A stretch of 64,000 nucleotides of DNA, taken from positions 1 through 64,000 of the forward strand of contig CANJKZ010000400.1 in the NCBI GenBank assembly GCA_947471745.1. Reading direction: 5' to 3'. This stretch comes from Closterium sp. Naga37s-1 (lineage: Eukaryota > Streptophyta > Zygnematophyceae > Desmidiales > Closteriaceae). Of the stretch, positions 45,640-57,857 are shown piece after piece. A model generated the notes under the pieces. The model saw nothing but the letters and a program-made list of their open reading frames with translations. It was not told the DNA's origin and made no database searches. Numbering within the stretch: the stretch's first letter is position 1; each line of letters begins with the position of its first letter. The translations under genes were made by a program, and so were the position numbers.

Positions 45640-45859
45640 TGGTATAGAGCTAGTTTCGAGTTTTTTTGCGGCCCTGCCCCAACCCGGCCCCGGATCTTTT
45701 GCGGCTCGGCCCCGGCCCTACCCCGGCCCTGCCCCGGCCTCGCCCCTGGTAAGAGCGCCGCACTGCCGAGCCGCGCCGCCCTGCCGAGCCGCGCCGCCCT
45801 GCCTAGCCTGCTGAGCCGAGTTGCACTACTACTCCTGCTAGCCTGCTGCTGCTCCTGTC

Positions 45860-47499
45860 ATGGCTAGTCTCAATGTTCTTACCTTTGATGCTGAGGGTCG
45901 AGCTATTGACTTTGAGGTCTGGCTAGATGATCTGCAGCTTTTCCTACAGTGCGATAGCAAGGATGGCCTCTCACTGTTCGATCTCACGTCTGGCGCCTCT
46001 ACTGCCCCTGCTGCTGATGCTGACAGTACTGTTCGCTCGCAGTGGCTCACGCGCGATGCTGCTGCTCGCCTTGCTGTGCGTAATCACCTGCCGTCTACTT
46101 AGCGCGCGCACTTTAGTCAGTACAAGAGTGCTAGGGCTCTGTACGACGCTGTAGTTGCACGCTACTCCTCCCCTACCACTGCTGCCCTCAGCCGCCTCAT
46201 GCTGCCGTACCTTTTTCCTGACCTTGCCGCCTTTGCCACAGTTGCTGACCTAGTTGCTCACCTCCGCACTAGTGACGCTCGCTACCGCGCTGCCCTTCCC
46301 ACTGAGTTCCTTCCCACGAACTCCCCCCCCATGTACATCACCCTTTACTACCTAGTCACCCGCCTCCCTGACTCTCTCTCCTCAGTCAGGGATCACTTTC
46401 TCTCCCTTTGCCCCACGGAGCTGACTGTCGACTTGCTAGAGGAGCGCCTTGCTGCAGCTGAGAAGAGTATCTTAGCTGTCGGTGCTTCTCGCGGCGACCG
46501 TCACACCCCCTTCTTTGAGGGGTGTTCCCCTGTCCCCCTTCTCCCCTCTGTTGCCTCTGCTGCTGCTGTCGACCTCGTTGGCACTGAGGAGGTCGGCGCT
46601 GCGTCTTCCCTTAGTGGGCGACGCCGCACTGGCAAGGGCAAGGGAAGCAGGGGTGGTGGAGGGGGCGGTGGAGGCAGCGGTGGGGGAGGTGGAGGAGGTG
46701 GAGGTGGTGGTGGGGGTGATTCCGGGAGTGGGGGCGTCGGTGGTGGCACTGGAGGCTGTGGCGGCGGTGGCGGAGGAGGTGGCGGCGGCGGTGGCGGAGG
46801 AGGTGGCGGCGGCGGCAGCGGTGATGGAGGCAGCGGAGGTGGTGGTGCTGGTCGCGGTGCAGCCTCGCAGCGTGGAGGCCTTGGTGGCAGCCAGCGTCAG
46901 CAGCAGCTGCGCACCCGTGAGACCCCGTCTGTTCAGCAGCTTCGTGAGTGGTACGCTGGGCGTGGGAGGTCTGGGGGTGCAGGTCCCTGCACGTACGTTC
47001 TTCGCACCGGCACTCGTAGTGGGGAGGTGTGTGGTCTCCCACACACCACGCAGCGCTGCTTCGGCCGCTTGACTGACGCTTGGCGTTCCCAGTTTCCTGA
47101 CGCTGTTGAGCTTCCTCGTTGGCATGATCTGCTTCTGCAGAATGTGCCTATCTTTGATCTAGACTTTGATGCTATCCTTGCTGCCATGTATGCTCTTGCT
47201 GATATTACTGAGGGTGACTGTTACCTGCGTGTCCCGCCCGACCCGGGCACTGTGGCTGCTGCTCTAGGTGCTAGTGCGGCTGCTGCTCTAGGTGCTAGTG
47301 CGTCTGCTGCTCCAGGTGCTGGTACGTCTCCTCTCTCTGGTACTGCACCTACTGAGTCCTTTCACACTTTCACACTTGACTCTGGTGCTTCGCGCTCTTT
47401 CTTTAGAGACAGCACCACGCTCACGCCGCTCAGTCGGCCTGTTGCGCTCTCCCTTGCTGACCCCTCAGGGGGCCCAGTACTTGCACACTCCTCCACTGT
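45860..47499 (+). pseudogene. copia H gag and protease start, early stop
   Basis: ATG 45860 (MASLNVLTFDAEGRAIDFEV). A TAG at 46100 follows HLPST, after 80 codons; sister copies have Glu or Ala there. The frame then runs open through the gag core (LMLPYLFPDLAAFATV, ITLYYLVTRLPDSLSSVRDH), a glycine tract of about 70 residues (about 46645-46860), the finger CGLPHTTQRCF and protease FTLDSGASRSFF (about 47365-47400). The inserted fragment at 47500 interrupts it. Confidence 0.88.
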
Positions 47500-47683
47500 T
47501 ATGGTGGGCCCTTAGGAAGGAACGGTCCCATGTAGGAACCCGCTCTGATACCATGTGAATTAAGAAAACAGGAATGAAATGACTAAGTGAAAGTTGGGTA
47601 CAAAAAGCAAACACTAGAAAAACTGTACCCCATATGTGCTACCCCACTATAGCCTACAGTAGCTATGTCATATAAATCTGACA
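47500..47683 (-). mobile_element. LTR-plus-leader fragment of another copia
   Basis: Minus strand: a 130-bp LTR (47683-47554, starting TGTCAGATTTATATGAC), the primer site TGGTATCAGAGC (47553-47542), then about 40 bp of leader with GGGCCCACCAT. The host protease region reads on from SSTV to LPCPAAPSG across it. The truncated internal side and lack of a second LTR mean it is not a normal insertion or a solo LTR. Confidence 0.85.
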
Positions 47684-50600
47684 TGTCCTTCCATGTCCTG
47701 CGGCCCCGTCGGGCTTGCTGTCGGGACTCCACCTCCCCTCGTTCTCTACGAACCTGGTGAGTGGAGCTGACCTCCAGGACGCGTGGGTTGACCAGTTCAC
47801 CCCTGGAGGTCAGCGTGTGACCCACTGCACTTGCTCTCGGACGGGCCGCCACCTGGCCACGTTCACCCGTCGGCCAGGGTCGAGTCTGTACACACTGACT
47901 ACTGCGCCTCCTCCGGTCTCTGCGTCTGGTCAGGTAGCTGCGTCCAGTCAGGTGTTTGCTGCCGCGTCCAGGTCTAGTCCTGCGTCTGCCCCCTGCTCGT
48001 GTCGTCGTTTGGCACACGAGACTCTCCTTTGGCACCACCGCCTTGGTCACCCCTCCCTGCCTCGTCTTCGAGGTATGGCCTCCCGTGCCCTTGTCTCGGG
48101 TCTACCCAGGTCCCTCCCTCCCCTTCCTCCGGGGCCTGCCCCCACCTGTGTTCCTTGTGTCGAGGGCCGACAGCGCGCCGCCCCTCACTCCTCCTCGTTT
48201 CCTCCGACTGAGGCTCCTCTGCAGACTCTTCACATGGACGTGTGGAGCCCAGCTCGCGTCCGTGGACAGGGTCACGAGCGCTACTTCCTCCTGGTCGTTG
48301 ACGACTACTCGCGTTACACCACAGTCTTCCCCTTGCGCAGCAAGGGTGAGGTCACTGAGGTGTTGATCAACTGGATCCGCGGTTCTCGTCGCCAGCTCAG
48401 TGAGAGTTTCGGCCCAGACCTTCCTGTTCTGCGTCTGCACTCGGACAGAGGCGGGGAGTTTTCCTCCGACCTCCTGAGAGCCTTCTGTCGTTCGGAGGGC
48501 ATCCGCCAGACGTTCACGCTTCCGGCCTCCCCGCAGCAAAATGGGATTGCTGAGCGCCGCATTGGCATGGTCATGGACGTCGCTCGTACGTCCATGATCC
48601 ATGCGGCTGCTCCCCATTTTCTGTGGCCGTTCGCGGTTCAATACGCTGCGCATCAGATCAACCTTCAGCCTCGTGTCTCCTTGCCGGAGACCACACCTAC
48701 TCTGCGGTGGACGGGGAAGGTTGGCGATGCGTCCGCGTTCCGTGTCTGGGGATCTCGAGCTTTTGTCCGCGATACTACCGCGGACAAGCTGTCCTCCCGT
48801 GCCGTTCCCTGTGTCTTCCTTGGCTTCCCTCCTGACGCACCCGGGTGGCAGTTCTACCACCCCACCTCGCGTCGTGTTCTGTTCTCTCAGGACGTCACGT
48901 TCGACGAGTCGGTGTCGTACTACCGTCTCTTTCCCTACCGCACTGCCTCTCCCCCCCCCCCGCCGCTCTTCCTCGCACCAGGTACTCCCCTGGTAGACCC
49001 CCTCCCCCCCCAGGGTCCTGCCCCCTCAAGTGTGTCCCAGGTAGACCCTGCCGAGCCGGTCGAGGTAGCTGTCGACTCAGGTGCTGCTAGGGGTGCTGAC
49101 CCTGCGGGTGCGGGGACTGGGGGTGCTGAGACTGGGGGTGCTGAGTCTGGGGGTGCTGAGTCTGGGGGTGCTGAGACTGGGCGTGCTGAGCCTGGGGGTG
49201 TGGCGCCTGAGGGTACTGTGTCTGGAGGTGCTGAGCCTGTGCGTGCTGAGTCTGGAGGTGCTCTAGGTGTCCCGTCGCGGCGGGAGCCCCTCTCTCCACA
49301 GCGGCTTCGTGAGTGGTACTCTCGGCGCTGTCGGGTTGTTGCTGGAGGTGATGGCGCTGCTGGAGGTGGTGCTGGTGCTGGAGCTGCTGGAGGTACTGCT
49401 GGTGCTGGAGCTGCTGGAGGAGCTGCTGGTGCTGGAGCTGCTGGAGCTGTTGGAGGTGCTGGTGCTGCTGGAGGTGGTGCTGGTGCTGGAGCTGCTGGAG
49501 GTGCTGCTGGTGCTGGAGGTGCTACTGGAGCTACTGGAGGTGCTGGCGCTGCTGGAGGTGGTGCTGGTGCTGGTGCTGCTGGAGGTGCTGCTGGTGCTGG
49601 AGCTGCTAGAGGTGCTGCTGGGACTGGAGACCCTGAGGCTGAGGGTACCGGTTCTGTCTCTGCTGTTCCTGGAGGCGCTGCGCGGCCGCGGCCGTACTAC
49701 GTTCCGCTCCTTCAGCAGGTTCTTGGCTCCCCGCCTTCTCCTGGTCCTCCTTCTCCTTTCCTGAGTCCACCGCCTGTCCAGTCCCAGTCGCAGTTGCAGC
49801 CGGCCTCTCCGCTGCCTGGTCCTTCTCCTTACTCTGGTCCGACTAGAGGTCTTACGGAGCGTCGTGAGCCTGAGTCTCGTCCTGTTTCGCCTTCGTCTCG
49901 TTGTGCGTCGCCTGTCCGTACTGTTCGCGCTCGTCGTGTTTCGCGTCCGCGTCTTCCTCCTGTTCCAGGCACTCACTCTATGACACTGCGTCCTTCTACT
50001 GCTCCACAGCGTGTCCCTCTGCCCTCTCCTCCTGCGTCCTCTCTTCCTGACGGTCCGGACCCAGAGTCTAACTCTCTTCGTGCTGCTAGTCCTACTGTCA
50101 CACGCTTTCTGGCCACTGCTGTCACTGACCCTCTGTTTGAGTCCTCTGCTGCGTCTGCTCTTGTTGCTGAGCTTGTTGACTTTGCTGCAGCCTGTCGCCT
50201 AGACTACGCCACTAGTCTTGTTGCTGAGTCTGCGTCTGTGTCTGTCTGTCCTCCGTCCGTCGGGGGTGAGTGTGCTCTTGGCACGGACGTCCTTGAGGAC
50301 AGACAGGAGGACCTTGAGTGTTTTGCTGCTGCTTCACCTCATCTCGTGTCCATGCTGCTTGCCCCTGAGGGAGACCCGGATGCACTAGATATCCCGACCC
50401 CGCGCTCTTACGCAGAGGCGATAAAGGGTCCCTAATCCTCTCAGTGGCAGGCAGCCATGGACGCCGAGATGGCTTCCTGGAAGTCCACAGGCACCTACGT
50501 AGACGAGGTTCCCCCACCAGGGGCGAACATCGTCAGTGGCATGTGGATCTTCAGGGTGAAGCGGCCGCCGGGTTCTCCGCCTGCCTTCAAGGCGCGTTAC

Positions 50601-50942
50601 GTTGCACGTGGCTTCAGTCAGCGACAGGGAGTTGACTTCTTTCAGACCTTCTCCCCTACCCCGAAGATGACCACTCTTCGGGTACTGCTGCACGTTGCTG
50701 CTCGGCGTGACTACGAGCTCCACTCGCTTGACTTCAGCACAGCCTTCCTACAGGGCAGCCTGCACGAGGAGATCTGGCTGCGCCGCCCACCTGGCTTCAC
50801 TGGGTCGTTTCCTCCTGGTACCCAGTGGAGCCTCCGGCGGCCAGTCTACGGTCTCCGCCAGGCGCCCCGTGAGTGGCACGACACGCTCAGGACGACTCTT
50901 GCTGCTCTTGTACCTACTGTGCCTCACTTGTTGACTTCTTGA
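47684..50942 (+). pseudogene. copia H pol: integrase, repeat linker and truncated RT
   Basis: Open from the inserted fragment to TAA 50433: integrase zinc-binding part (HHRLGHPSLPRLRGM, CVPCVEGRQRA), the DDE core (LHMDVWSPARV, VVDDYSRYTTVF, LHSDRGGEFSSDLL, QQNGIAERRIG) and the C-terminal WTGKVGDASAFRVWGSRAFV. A long GGAES/GAGAAGG repeat linker follows (49080-49640), then a basic-proline linker. After the stop (Tyr in sister copies) the RT N-terminus reads WIFRVKRPPGSPPAFK to PVYGLRQAPREW, then jumps at about 50910 straight to the last codons of the polyprotein (VPTVPHLLTS). YVDD and RNase H are deleted. Confidence 0.9.
49080..49640 (+). repeat. GGAES and GAGAAGG repeats in the integrase-RT linker of copia H
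   Basis: Codons for Gly-Gly-Ala-Glu-Ser/Pro/Thr repeat about every 15 bp (49110-49260), followed after SRREPLSPQRLREWYSRR by GCTGGAGGTGCTGGTGCTGGA-type repeats to about 49640. Copia G has longer, degenerate versions at 54460-54700 and 54820-55340. Confidence 0.85.
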
Positions 50943-51171
50943 TCCTGCTTGTACTGTACTCTATATACTTATACCTGCATGCTTACTCTTGCTAGGTTGT
51001 GTTCACTGTATTGTTTGCTTTCCTTTATATAACTCTGCATGTGAACTGGCCTTATGTCCCTTTGCTTGTGCTCAGACTGTGTGGTGACTTTGTGATCCAC
51101 CCTGAGCTTGCTTTGTCTTTCTTGACTGGTCTTGTGACCCCTTGTTCTCCCCCACTTTGCCTATGGGGGTG

Positions 51172-51303
51172 TGTCAAACTTATATCTACTATAGTCTGTT
51201 TAGGCTGTAGTGGGGTAGTCCTTAGAGGGTACAACACTTTTGTGTTTTCTACTTGTACCCTTCTGCTTTCTAGTTCAATCATTCTTTCGTCAATTATCTC
51301 ACA
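51172..51303 (+). repeat. 3' LTR of copia H
   Basis: 132 bp, no difference seen from 45508-45639. It is preceded by the polypurine tract CTATGGGGGTG. Confidence 0.95.
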
Positions 51304-51692
51304 CAGCCCGCTCGCCGCCCGCATGCGGCCCGCACGCCGCCTCTTGCAGCCCGCGAGCCGCCCTCTTGCAGCCTGCGCGCCGCCACTTGCAGTCCGCTCG
51401 CCGCCCCTTGCGGCCCGCTCGCCGCCCCTTTGCAGCCCTTGCGCCGCCCAGCTACTGCCCATCTTGCTGCTTGCTTCGCCCGGCTGCTGCCCGCCCTGCT
51501 GCTTGCGCCGCCCGGCTGCTGCCCGCCCTGCTGCTTGCGCCGCCCGGGTACTGCCCTCCCTGCTGTGCGCCACCCTGCTGTCCGCCCTAGCCGTGCGCCA
51601 CCCTGCCCTGCCCTGCGCGCTTCCCTAGTGCTCTAGCGCCGCCCTCCCTGCGTGCTGCTCTGTTGGTCGCGCCCCACCCTGCTCTCCCTGCT

Positions 51693-52151
51693 ATGGCTTC
51701 TCTCAGTGTACTCATCTTCGATCATGAGGGCCGTCCGATTTAGTTCGATACATGGCTCGACGACTTACAGCTGTACCTATTGAGCGATTCTAGAGACAGC
51801 GTTTCGTTGTTTGACCACGCGTCTGGAGCCTCTCTCACCCCTCCCACCACAGCTGACAGTGCGACTCGCTCACAGTGGCTTACCCGCGACGCTGCTGCCC
51901 GCTTAGCCGTTCGCAACCACCTGCCGTTAGCCGAACGTGCTCACTTCGGACAGCACAAGACTGCTAAAGCACTGTACGACGTTGTAGTCGCCCGTTACTC
52001 CTCCCCTGCCACTGCTGCTCTAGGCCATCTTCTAGTGCCCTACGTGTTTCCCGAGCTGTCCACCTTTGCCACAGTAGAGGACCTCGTTACCCACCTTCGC
52101 ACTAACGATGCTCGTTACCACTCTGCCCTCCCAGCCGAGTTCTTAGATAGG

Positions 52152-52189
<38 letters not shown>

Positions 52190-55100
52190 TACATCACTCT
52201 CTACTTCATAGTCACCCGCCTCCCTGACTCTCTTCGCGCTATCAGGGACCACTTTCTCGCACTTGACCCCACCGACCTCACTGTCGACCTGTTCAAGAAG
52301 CACCTCCTTGCAGCTGAGACTAGCGTAGTCGCTGTAGGTGCTGCTCGTGGCACTCCTCGCACTTCCTTCTTTGAGGGGTGTTCCCTCTCCCCCCTTGCCC
52401 CCTCCTACGCTTTTGCTGCTGCTGTTGACGTCCTTGGTGCTGAGGATGTCGGGGCTGCTTCTGTTATTGGTGGGAAGTGCCGCAGCAGCAAGGGCAAGGG
52501 TGGTGGAGTGGTGGAGGGGGCAGCGGGGGTGGTGGTGGTGGCGGCAGTGGAGGTGGTGGAGGTAGCGGAGGTGGTGGCAGCGGTGGGAGTGGTGGCGGGA
52601 GTGGGGGCTTTGGTGGCGGTAGCGGTGGAGGCACTGGGGGTGGCCGAGGTGGCAGCAGTGGGAGTGGTGGCAGTCGCGGTGGAGCTGTTCATAGGGGAGA
52701 TTCTGGAGGTGGCCAGAGGCAGCGGCAGCAGTGTCGGAGCGAGACCCCTTCGCCCCAGCAGCTTCGAGAGTGGTTTGCTCAGCGTGGGGCGTCTGGGGGT
52801 AGTGTTAGCTGCCCGAATGTCATTCGCACGGGTGACCATGCTGGTCAGACATGCGGGAAGCCTCACACTCAGCACCGCTGCTTCTCCCGCCTAAACGACG
52901 CTTGGCGAGTAGAGTTTGGTGACGAGGCCGAGCGCCCTCGCTGGGCAGAGCTGCTTAGGTCTGTTGACTCAAGTGCTTCCCACTGTTTCTTTCGTGACAG
53001 CACCACCCTCACTCCTCTCTCTGCACCTGTACCGATCAGACTGGCAGACCCCTCAGGGGGCCCAGTTCTTGCCCGTTCCTCCACTGTTCTCCCGTGTCCG
53101 GCGGTTCCGTCCGGTTCACTCTCAGGTCTTCACCTCCCCTCGTTCTCTACGAACTTGGCGAGTACCGCTGCCCTCCAGGATGCGATGGTCACTACCACCA
53201 CTCCTGGGGGTCAGCGTGTATCAATCTGCACGTGTACACGGACGGGCCGTCACCTGGCCACGTTCACCCGTCGGCCTGGGTCGAGTCTGTACACACTGGC
53301 TACCGAGCCTCCTCAGGTAGCTGCATCTGCCCAGGTGTCCGCGTCAGGTCCGGTAGCACCCCCTTGCTCGTGTCGCCTCCTGTCGCACAAGACTCTCCCG
53401 TGGCACCACTGCCTTGGTCACCCCTCCCTGCCACGCCTTCGTGGCATGCACTCCCACCTCCTTGTTTCTGGTCTTCCCATGTCTCTGCCTCCACTCCCGC
53501 CCTCGCCTGCCCCGCCCTGCCTTCCTTGCATCGAGGGGCGGCAGCGCGCCGCTCCTCACTCCTCCTCGTTTCCCCCGACGACTGCTCCCCTGCAGACTCT
53601 CCACATGGACGTGTGGGGCCCAGCCCGCGTCAGTGGACAGTGCCGCGAGTGCTACTTTCTGCTCGTTGTTGACGACTACACGCGTTACACCACGGTCTTC
53701 CCCTTGCGCAGCAAGGGTGAGGTCCCTGATGTCTTGATCCCTTGGATCCGCGCATTTCGTCTCCAGCTCCGCGAGCGGTTTTGCAAGGACCTTCCTGTCC
53801 TGCGTCTGCGCTCTGACAGAGGAGGTGAGTTCTCCTCCAATCTCTTGCGGCAATTTTGTCGTGGGGAGGGCATCCTCCAGTCGTTCACGCTTGCGGCCTC
53901 CCCGCAGAAAAATGGGATTGCTAAGCGCCGCATTGGCTTAGTCATGGAGGTGGCTCGTACCTCCATGATCCATGCAGCTGCTCCCCATTTTCTGTGGCCG
54001 TTTGCGGTCCGATACGCTGCGCATCAGCTCAACCTCTGGCCCCGTGTATCCGTGCCGGAGACCTCGCCCACATTACGTTGGACGGGGAAGGTTGGCGATG
54101 CGTCGGTGTTCCGGGTTTGGGGCTCTTGTGCCTTTGTCCGCAATACTTCCGCGGACAAGCTCTCCTCTTGCGCCATTCCCTGCGTCTTCCTTGGCTTTCC
54201 CCCTGACGTGCCTGGCTGGCAGTTTTACCACCCCACCTCGCGCCGTGTCCTCCCCTCTCAGGACGTCACGTTTGATGAGTCGGTTCCCTTTTACCGTCTC
54301 TTCCCCTACCGCACTGCCCCTCTCCCCCCCGCGCCGCTCTTCCTCGCTCCAGGTCCCCCTCCGGTAGACCCCCTCCCCCCTCAGGGTCCTACTCCCTCAG
54401 GTGTGTCTTAGGTAGACCCACTCCCCGGGAATGGGCCTGTCGAGGTCGCTGTAGACTCAGGTGATGCTAGAGGTGCTGCGTCTGGGGGTGCTGCATCTGG
54501 GGGTGCTGAGCCTGCGAGTGCGGAGCCTGGGGGTGCTGAGTCTGAGGGTGCTGAGCCTAGGGGTGCTGAGCCTAAGGGTGCGGAGCCTGGGGGTGCTGAG
54601 TCTGAGGGTGCGCAGTCTGGGGGTGCTGAGCCTGGGGGTGCGAAGCCTGGGGGTGCTGAGTCTGAGGGTGCGGAGTCTGGGGGTACTGAGCCTAGGGGAA
54701 CTGCGTCTGCTGGTGGTCCTGCGGGTGCCTCGCCACGACTGTCTCCCCGGCGGGAGCCTCTCTCCCCGCAGCAGCTGCGCGAGTGGTTTGCTCAGCACAC
54801 ACACCTTAGGAGTGGAGCTGCAGGAGCTGGAGGCTCTGCCACTGGAGGCACTGGAGCAGGAGGTGATGGAGCTACTAGTCTTGGAGGTGCTGGAGTTTCT
54901 GCTGGAGCTGGAGGTACAGGAGGTGCTGGTGCTACTGATCGTGGAGGTGCTCGTACTAGAGGTACTGAAGCTGCCGGGGCTGGTGGTGCTGGAGGAGCTG
55001 GAGCTGGAGACCTTGGCACTGGAGGCGCTGGAGCTGGAGGAGTTGGAGCTGGAGGCGCTGGAGCTGGAGACCCTGGCGCTGGAGGCGCTGGAGCTGGAGA

Positions 55101-57595
55101 CCCTGGCGCTGGCGGCGCTGGAGCTGGAGGAGCTAGAGCTGGAGGCCCTGGCGCTGGAGGCGCTGGAGGCGCTGGCGCTGGTGGCGCTGGAGCTGGAGGA
55201 GCTGGAGCTGGAGACGCTGGAGCTGGAGGCACTGGTGCTGGAGGCGCTGGAGCTGGAGGCGCTGGAGCTGTTGACCCTGGAGCTGCAGGTGCTGGCGCTG
55301 GAGGTGCTGGAGCTGGCGGTACTGGTGTTGGAGGCACTGTGCAGCGGCGACCGTTTTTCGTTCCGCCGCCTCCGTCGTCTCTGCCGCCACCTGACTCGGT
55401 CCTTTGCCAGGTTCTTATTCTCCCGTCTTCTACTGGCCTTCCTCCTAGCTTACTGAGTCCCCCGCCTCGCCAGTCGCAGCCACAGTTACAGCTACGCTCC
55501 CCACTGCCTGCTCCTTCTCCTTAAACTGAGCAGACAGACTCTTTTACAGAGCGTTGTGAGCCTGAGTCTCGTCCTGCCTCGCCTGTTCGCACTGGTCGTT
55601 GTGTTCCTCGTGTGCGTCTTCCTCCTGTCCCAGGCACACACGTTATGGCACTTCGTCCTTCCTCTGTGCCACTGCGCATTCCCCTGCCGCCTCCTCCTGC
55701 GTCCTCTCTTCCTGTCGTTCCTAACCCTGAGTCTGACCTCGCTCGTGCTGCCAGTCCCACTGTCCCTCGTCTTCTCCCCACTGTTGTCACTGACCCTTCT
55801 TTTGAGTCCACTGCTGCGTCTGCCCTCGTTCCTGGGCTTGTTGATTTTGCTGCCACTTGTCGTCTCGACTACGCCACTGCACTTGTTGCTGAGTCTGAGT
55901 CTGCCTGTCCTCCGTCCGTCGGGGGTGAGTGTGCTCTTGGCACGGACGTCCTTGAGGACTGGCAGGAGGACTTTGAGTGTCTTGCAGCTGCTATACCTCA
56001 TCTCGTGGCCATGCTGCTTGCCCCTGAGGGAGACCTGGATGCACCAGACATCCCGACCCCGCGCTCTTACGAAGAGGCGATTACGGGTCCCTACTCCTCT
56101 CAATGGCAGACAGCCATGGACGCAAAGATGGCATCTTGGAAGTGAACAGGCACCTACGTTGACGCAGTTCCCCCTTCTAGGGTGAACATAGTCGATGGCA
56201 TGTGGATTTTCAGGGTGAAGCGGCCGCCGGGTTCTCCGCCTCTCTTCAAGGCTCGTTACGTTGCACGAGCTTCAGCCAGCGACCGGGAGTTGACTTCTTC
56301 CATACCTTCTCCCTTCCCCGAAGATGACTACTATTCGGGTGTTGCTGAACATCGCAGCTCAGCGTGACTACGAGCTGCACTCTCTTGACTTCAGCACAGC
56401 TTTCTTGTAGGGCAGCCTGCACGAGGAGATCTGGCTGCGCCGCCCACCTGGCTTCATTGGGTCGTTTCCTGCAGGTACCCAGTGGAGCCTCCGGCGAACA
56501 GTCTATGGTCTCCGTCAGGCGCCTCGCGAGTGGCACGTCGCTGTTTCTACACACTGAGGACGGCACTTGCGGCTCTTGGGTTTGCTCCTTCGACTGCTGA
56601 CCCGTCGCTGTTTCTACGCACCGACACCTCGCTGCCGCCGTTCTACGTCCTCGTGTACGTCGACGACTTGGTCTTTGCCACTGCTGACACTGAGGCACTG
56701 GCCCTTGTGAAGTCGGAGCTGCAAAAGAGACACACCTGCACAGACCTGTGTGAGCTACTATCTTGGCTTGCAGATAACCCGGGACAGAGCACGGCGCACC
56801 ATCACCCTGACTCAGTCACACATGGTGCACCAGGTCCTTCAGCGCTTTGGCTTCCGGTACTCCTCGCGACAGTCCACTCATCTGCCTACCGGTCACTCGC
56901 TCTCTGCTCCACCTTCGGACGAGTCCGTAGAGCCGAGTGGCCCGTATCCAGAGCTTGTGGGCTGCCTCATGTACCTGATGACTTGCACTCGACCTGATCT
57001 TGCCTACCCTCTTAGCATCATGGCACGCTACATTGCGCCCGGGAGACACCGACCAGAGCACTGGGAGGCCGCTAAGAGGGTGTTGCGCTTCTTGTGCAGT
57101 ACGTCGGGCATGGGGCTCGTGCTTGGAGGACGGGGTCCAGTTGTCCTCACTGGACACGCAGACGCTTCTTGGGTTGACGACTTGGCTACGCAGCGGTCGT
57201 CACAGGGTTACGCTTTCAGGCTTGGCTCCGGCTCTGTTTCTTGGCGGTCTACCCGCTCGTCTTTTGTTCTCAGTTCCAGTTATGAGGCTGAGATCTACGC
57301 AGGGGCCATGGCTGCACAGGAGTTACGCTGGCTCACCTACCTGCTAACCGACCTGGGAGAGCGGCCTCGTTCTTCTCTTGTTCTGTACGTAGACAACAAG
57401 GCCATGATTGCCTTGTGTCAGGAGCACAGACTGGAGCACATAACGAAGCACATCGCTCTGCATTACTTCCTTGCTCGAGAGTTGCAGCAGCGTGGTCAGA
57501 TTCGTCTTGCTTACGTGGCCACTAGGGCCATCACTGCTGATATATTCATCAACGCAATTCAGTCTGGTGATCATCAGCGTTTCTGTACTTTTTAA
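51693..57595 (+). pseudogene. copia G gag-pol remnants
   Basis: Gag start ATG 51693 (MASLSVLIFDHEGRPI) is followed by TAG at 51741. The gag core is broken again by a 32-base C run (52154-52185) and by a shift in the glycine tract. The finger CGKPHTQHRCF is intact near 52856. A deletion near 52962 joins gag to the protease region, where the loop reads VDSSASHCFF. Integrase (LHMDVWGPARV, LRSDRGGEFSSNLL) is open to TAG 54409. The linker repeats are frameshifted. RT parts lie in several frames (WIFRVKRPPGSPPLFK near 56200, VYVDDLVFATADTE near 56655), with TGA 56142 and TAG 56408. The final frame (56750-57595) keeps RNase H (SYEAEIYAGAMAAQELRWL). Confidence 0.88.
52154..52185 (+). repeat. poly(C) run of 32 in copia G gag
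   Basis: An uninterrupted run of 32 C. The same site has a few Cs in sister copies (CCCGCCCCCGATG at about 41121, CTCCCCCCCATG at about 46321). The run shifts the gag frame. Confidence 0.9.
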
Positions 57596-57857
57596 GGCCT
57601 TGTGCATATTTTGCCTCACTTGCTCACTGCGTTACTTGCTTATACTGTGATGTATATATATATCTGCATGCTTACTCTTGCTAGGGTATGATCACTGTAC
57701 TGTTTGTTCTCTTTTATATAACTATGCATGTGAACTGGCCTTGTGGCCATTTGCTTGTGCTCGGAATGTGTGGTGACTTCGTGATCCTCCCTGAGCTTGC
57801 TTTTCTTTTCTTGACTGGTCTTGTGGCCCCTTGTTCTCCCCCACTGTGCCTATGGGG

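Larger units (their letters stand above)
45508..51303 (+). mobile_element. copia H, nested in the copia G leader; non-autonomous
   Basis: A 5796-bp element with two 132-bp LTRs that I read as identical, a primer site TGGTATAGAGCT after the first, and a perfect 5-bp target duplication CAGCC (45503-45507 and 51304-51308). The host leader resumes as CAGCCCGCTCGCCGCC. Gag has an early stop, pol has a stop, and most of RT plus RNase H is deleted, so it cannot have moved on its own in this form. A 184-bp minus-strand fragment sits in its protease region. Confidence 0.95.

Noticed and set aside
49267..49976. Ser/Thr/Arg-rich and Leu-rich ORFs opposite the copia H linker
   Set aside because: Shadows of the GGTGCT repeat coding for Gly-Ala in the pol frame.
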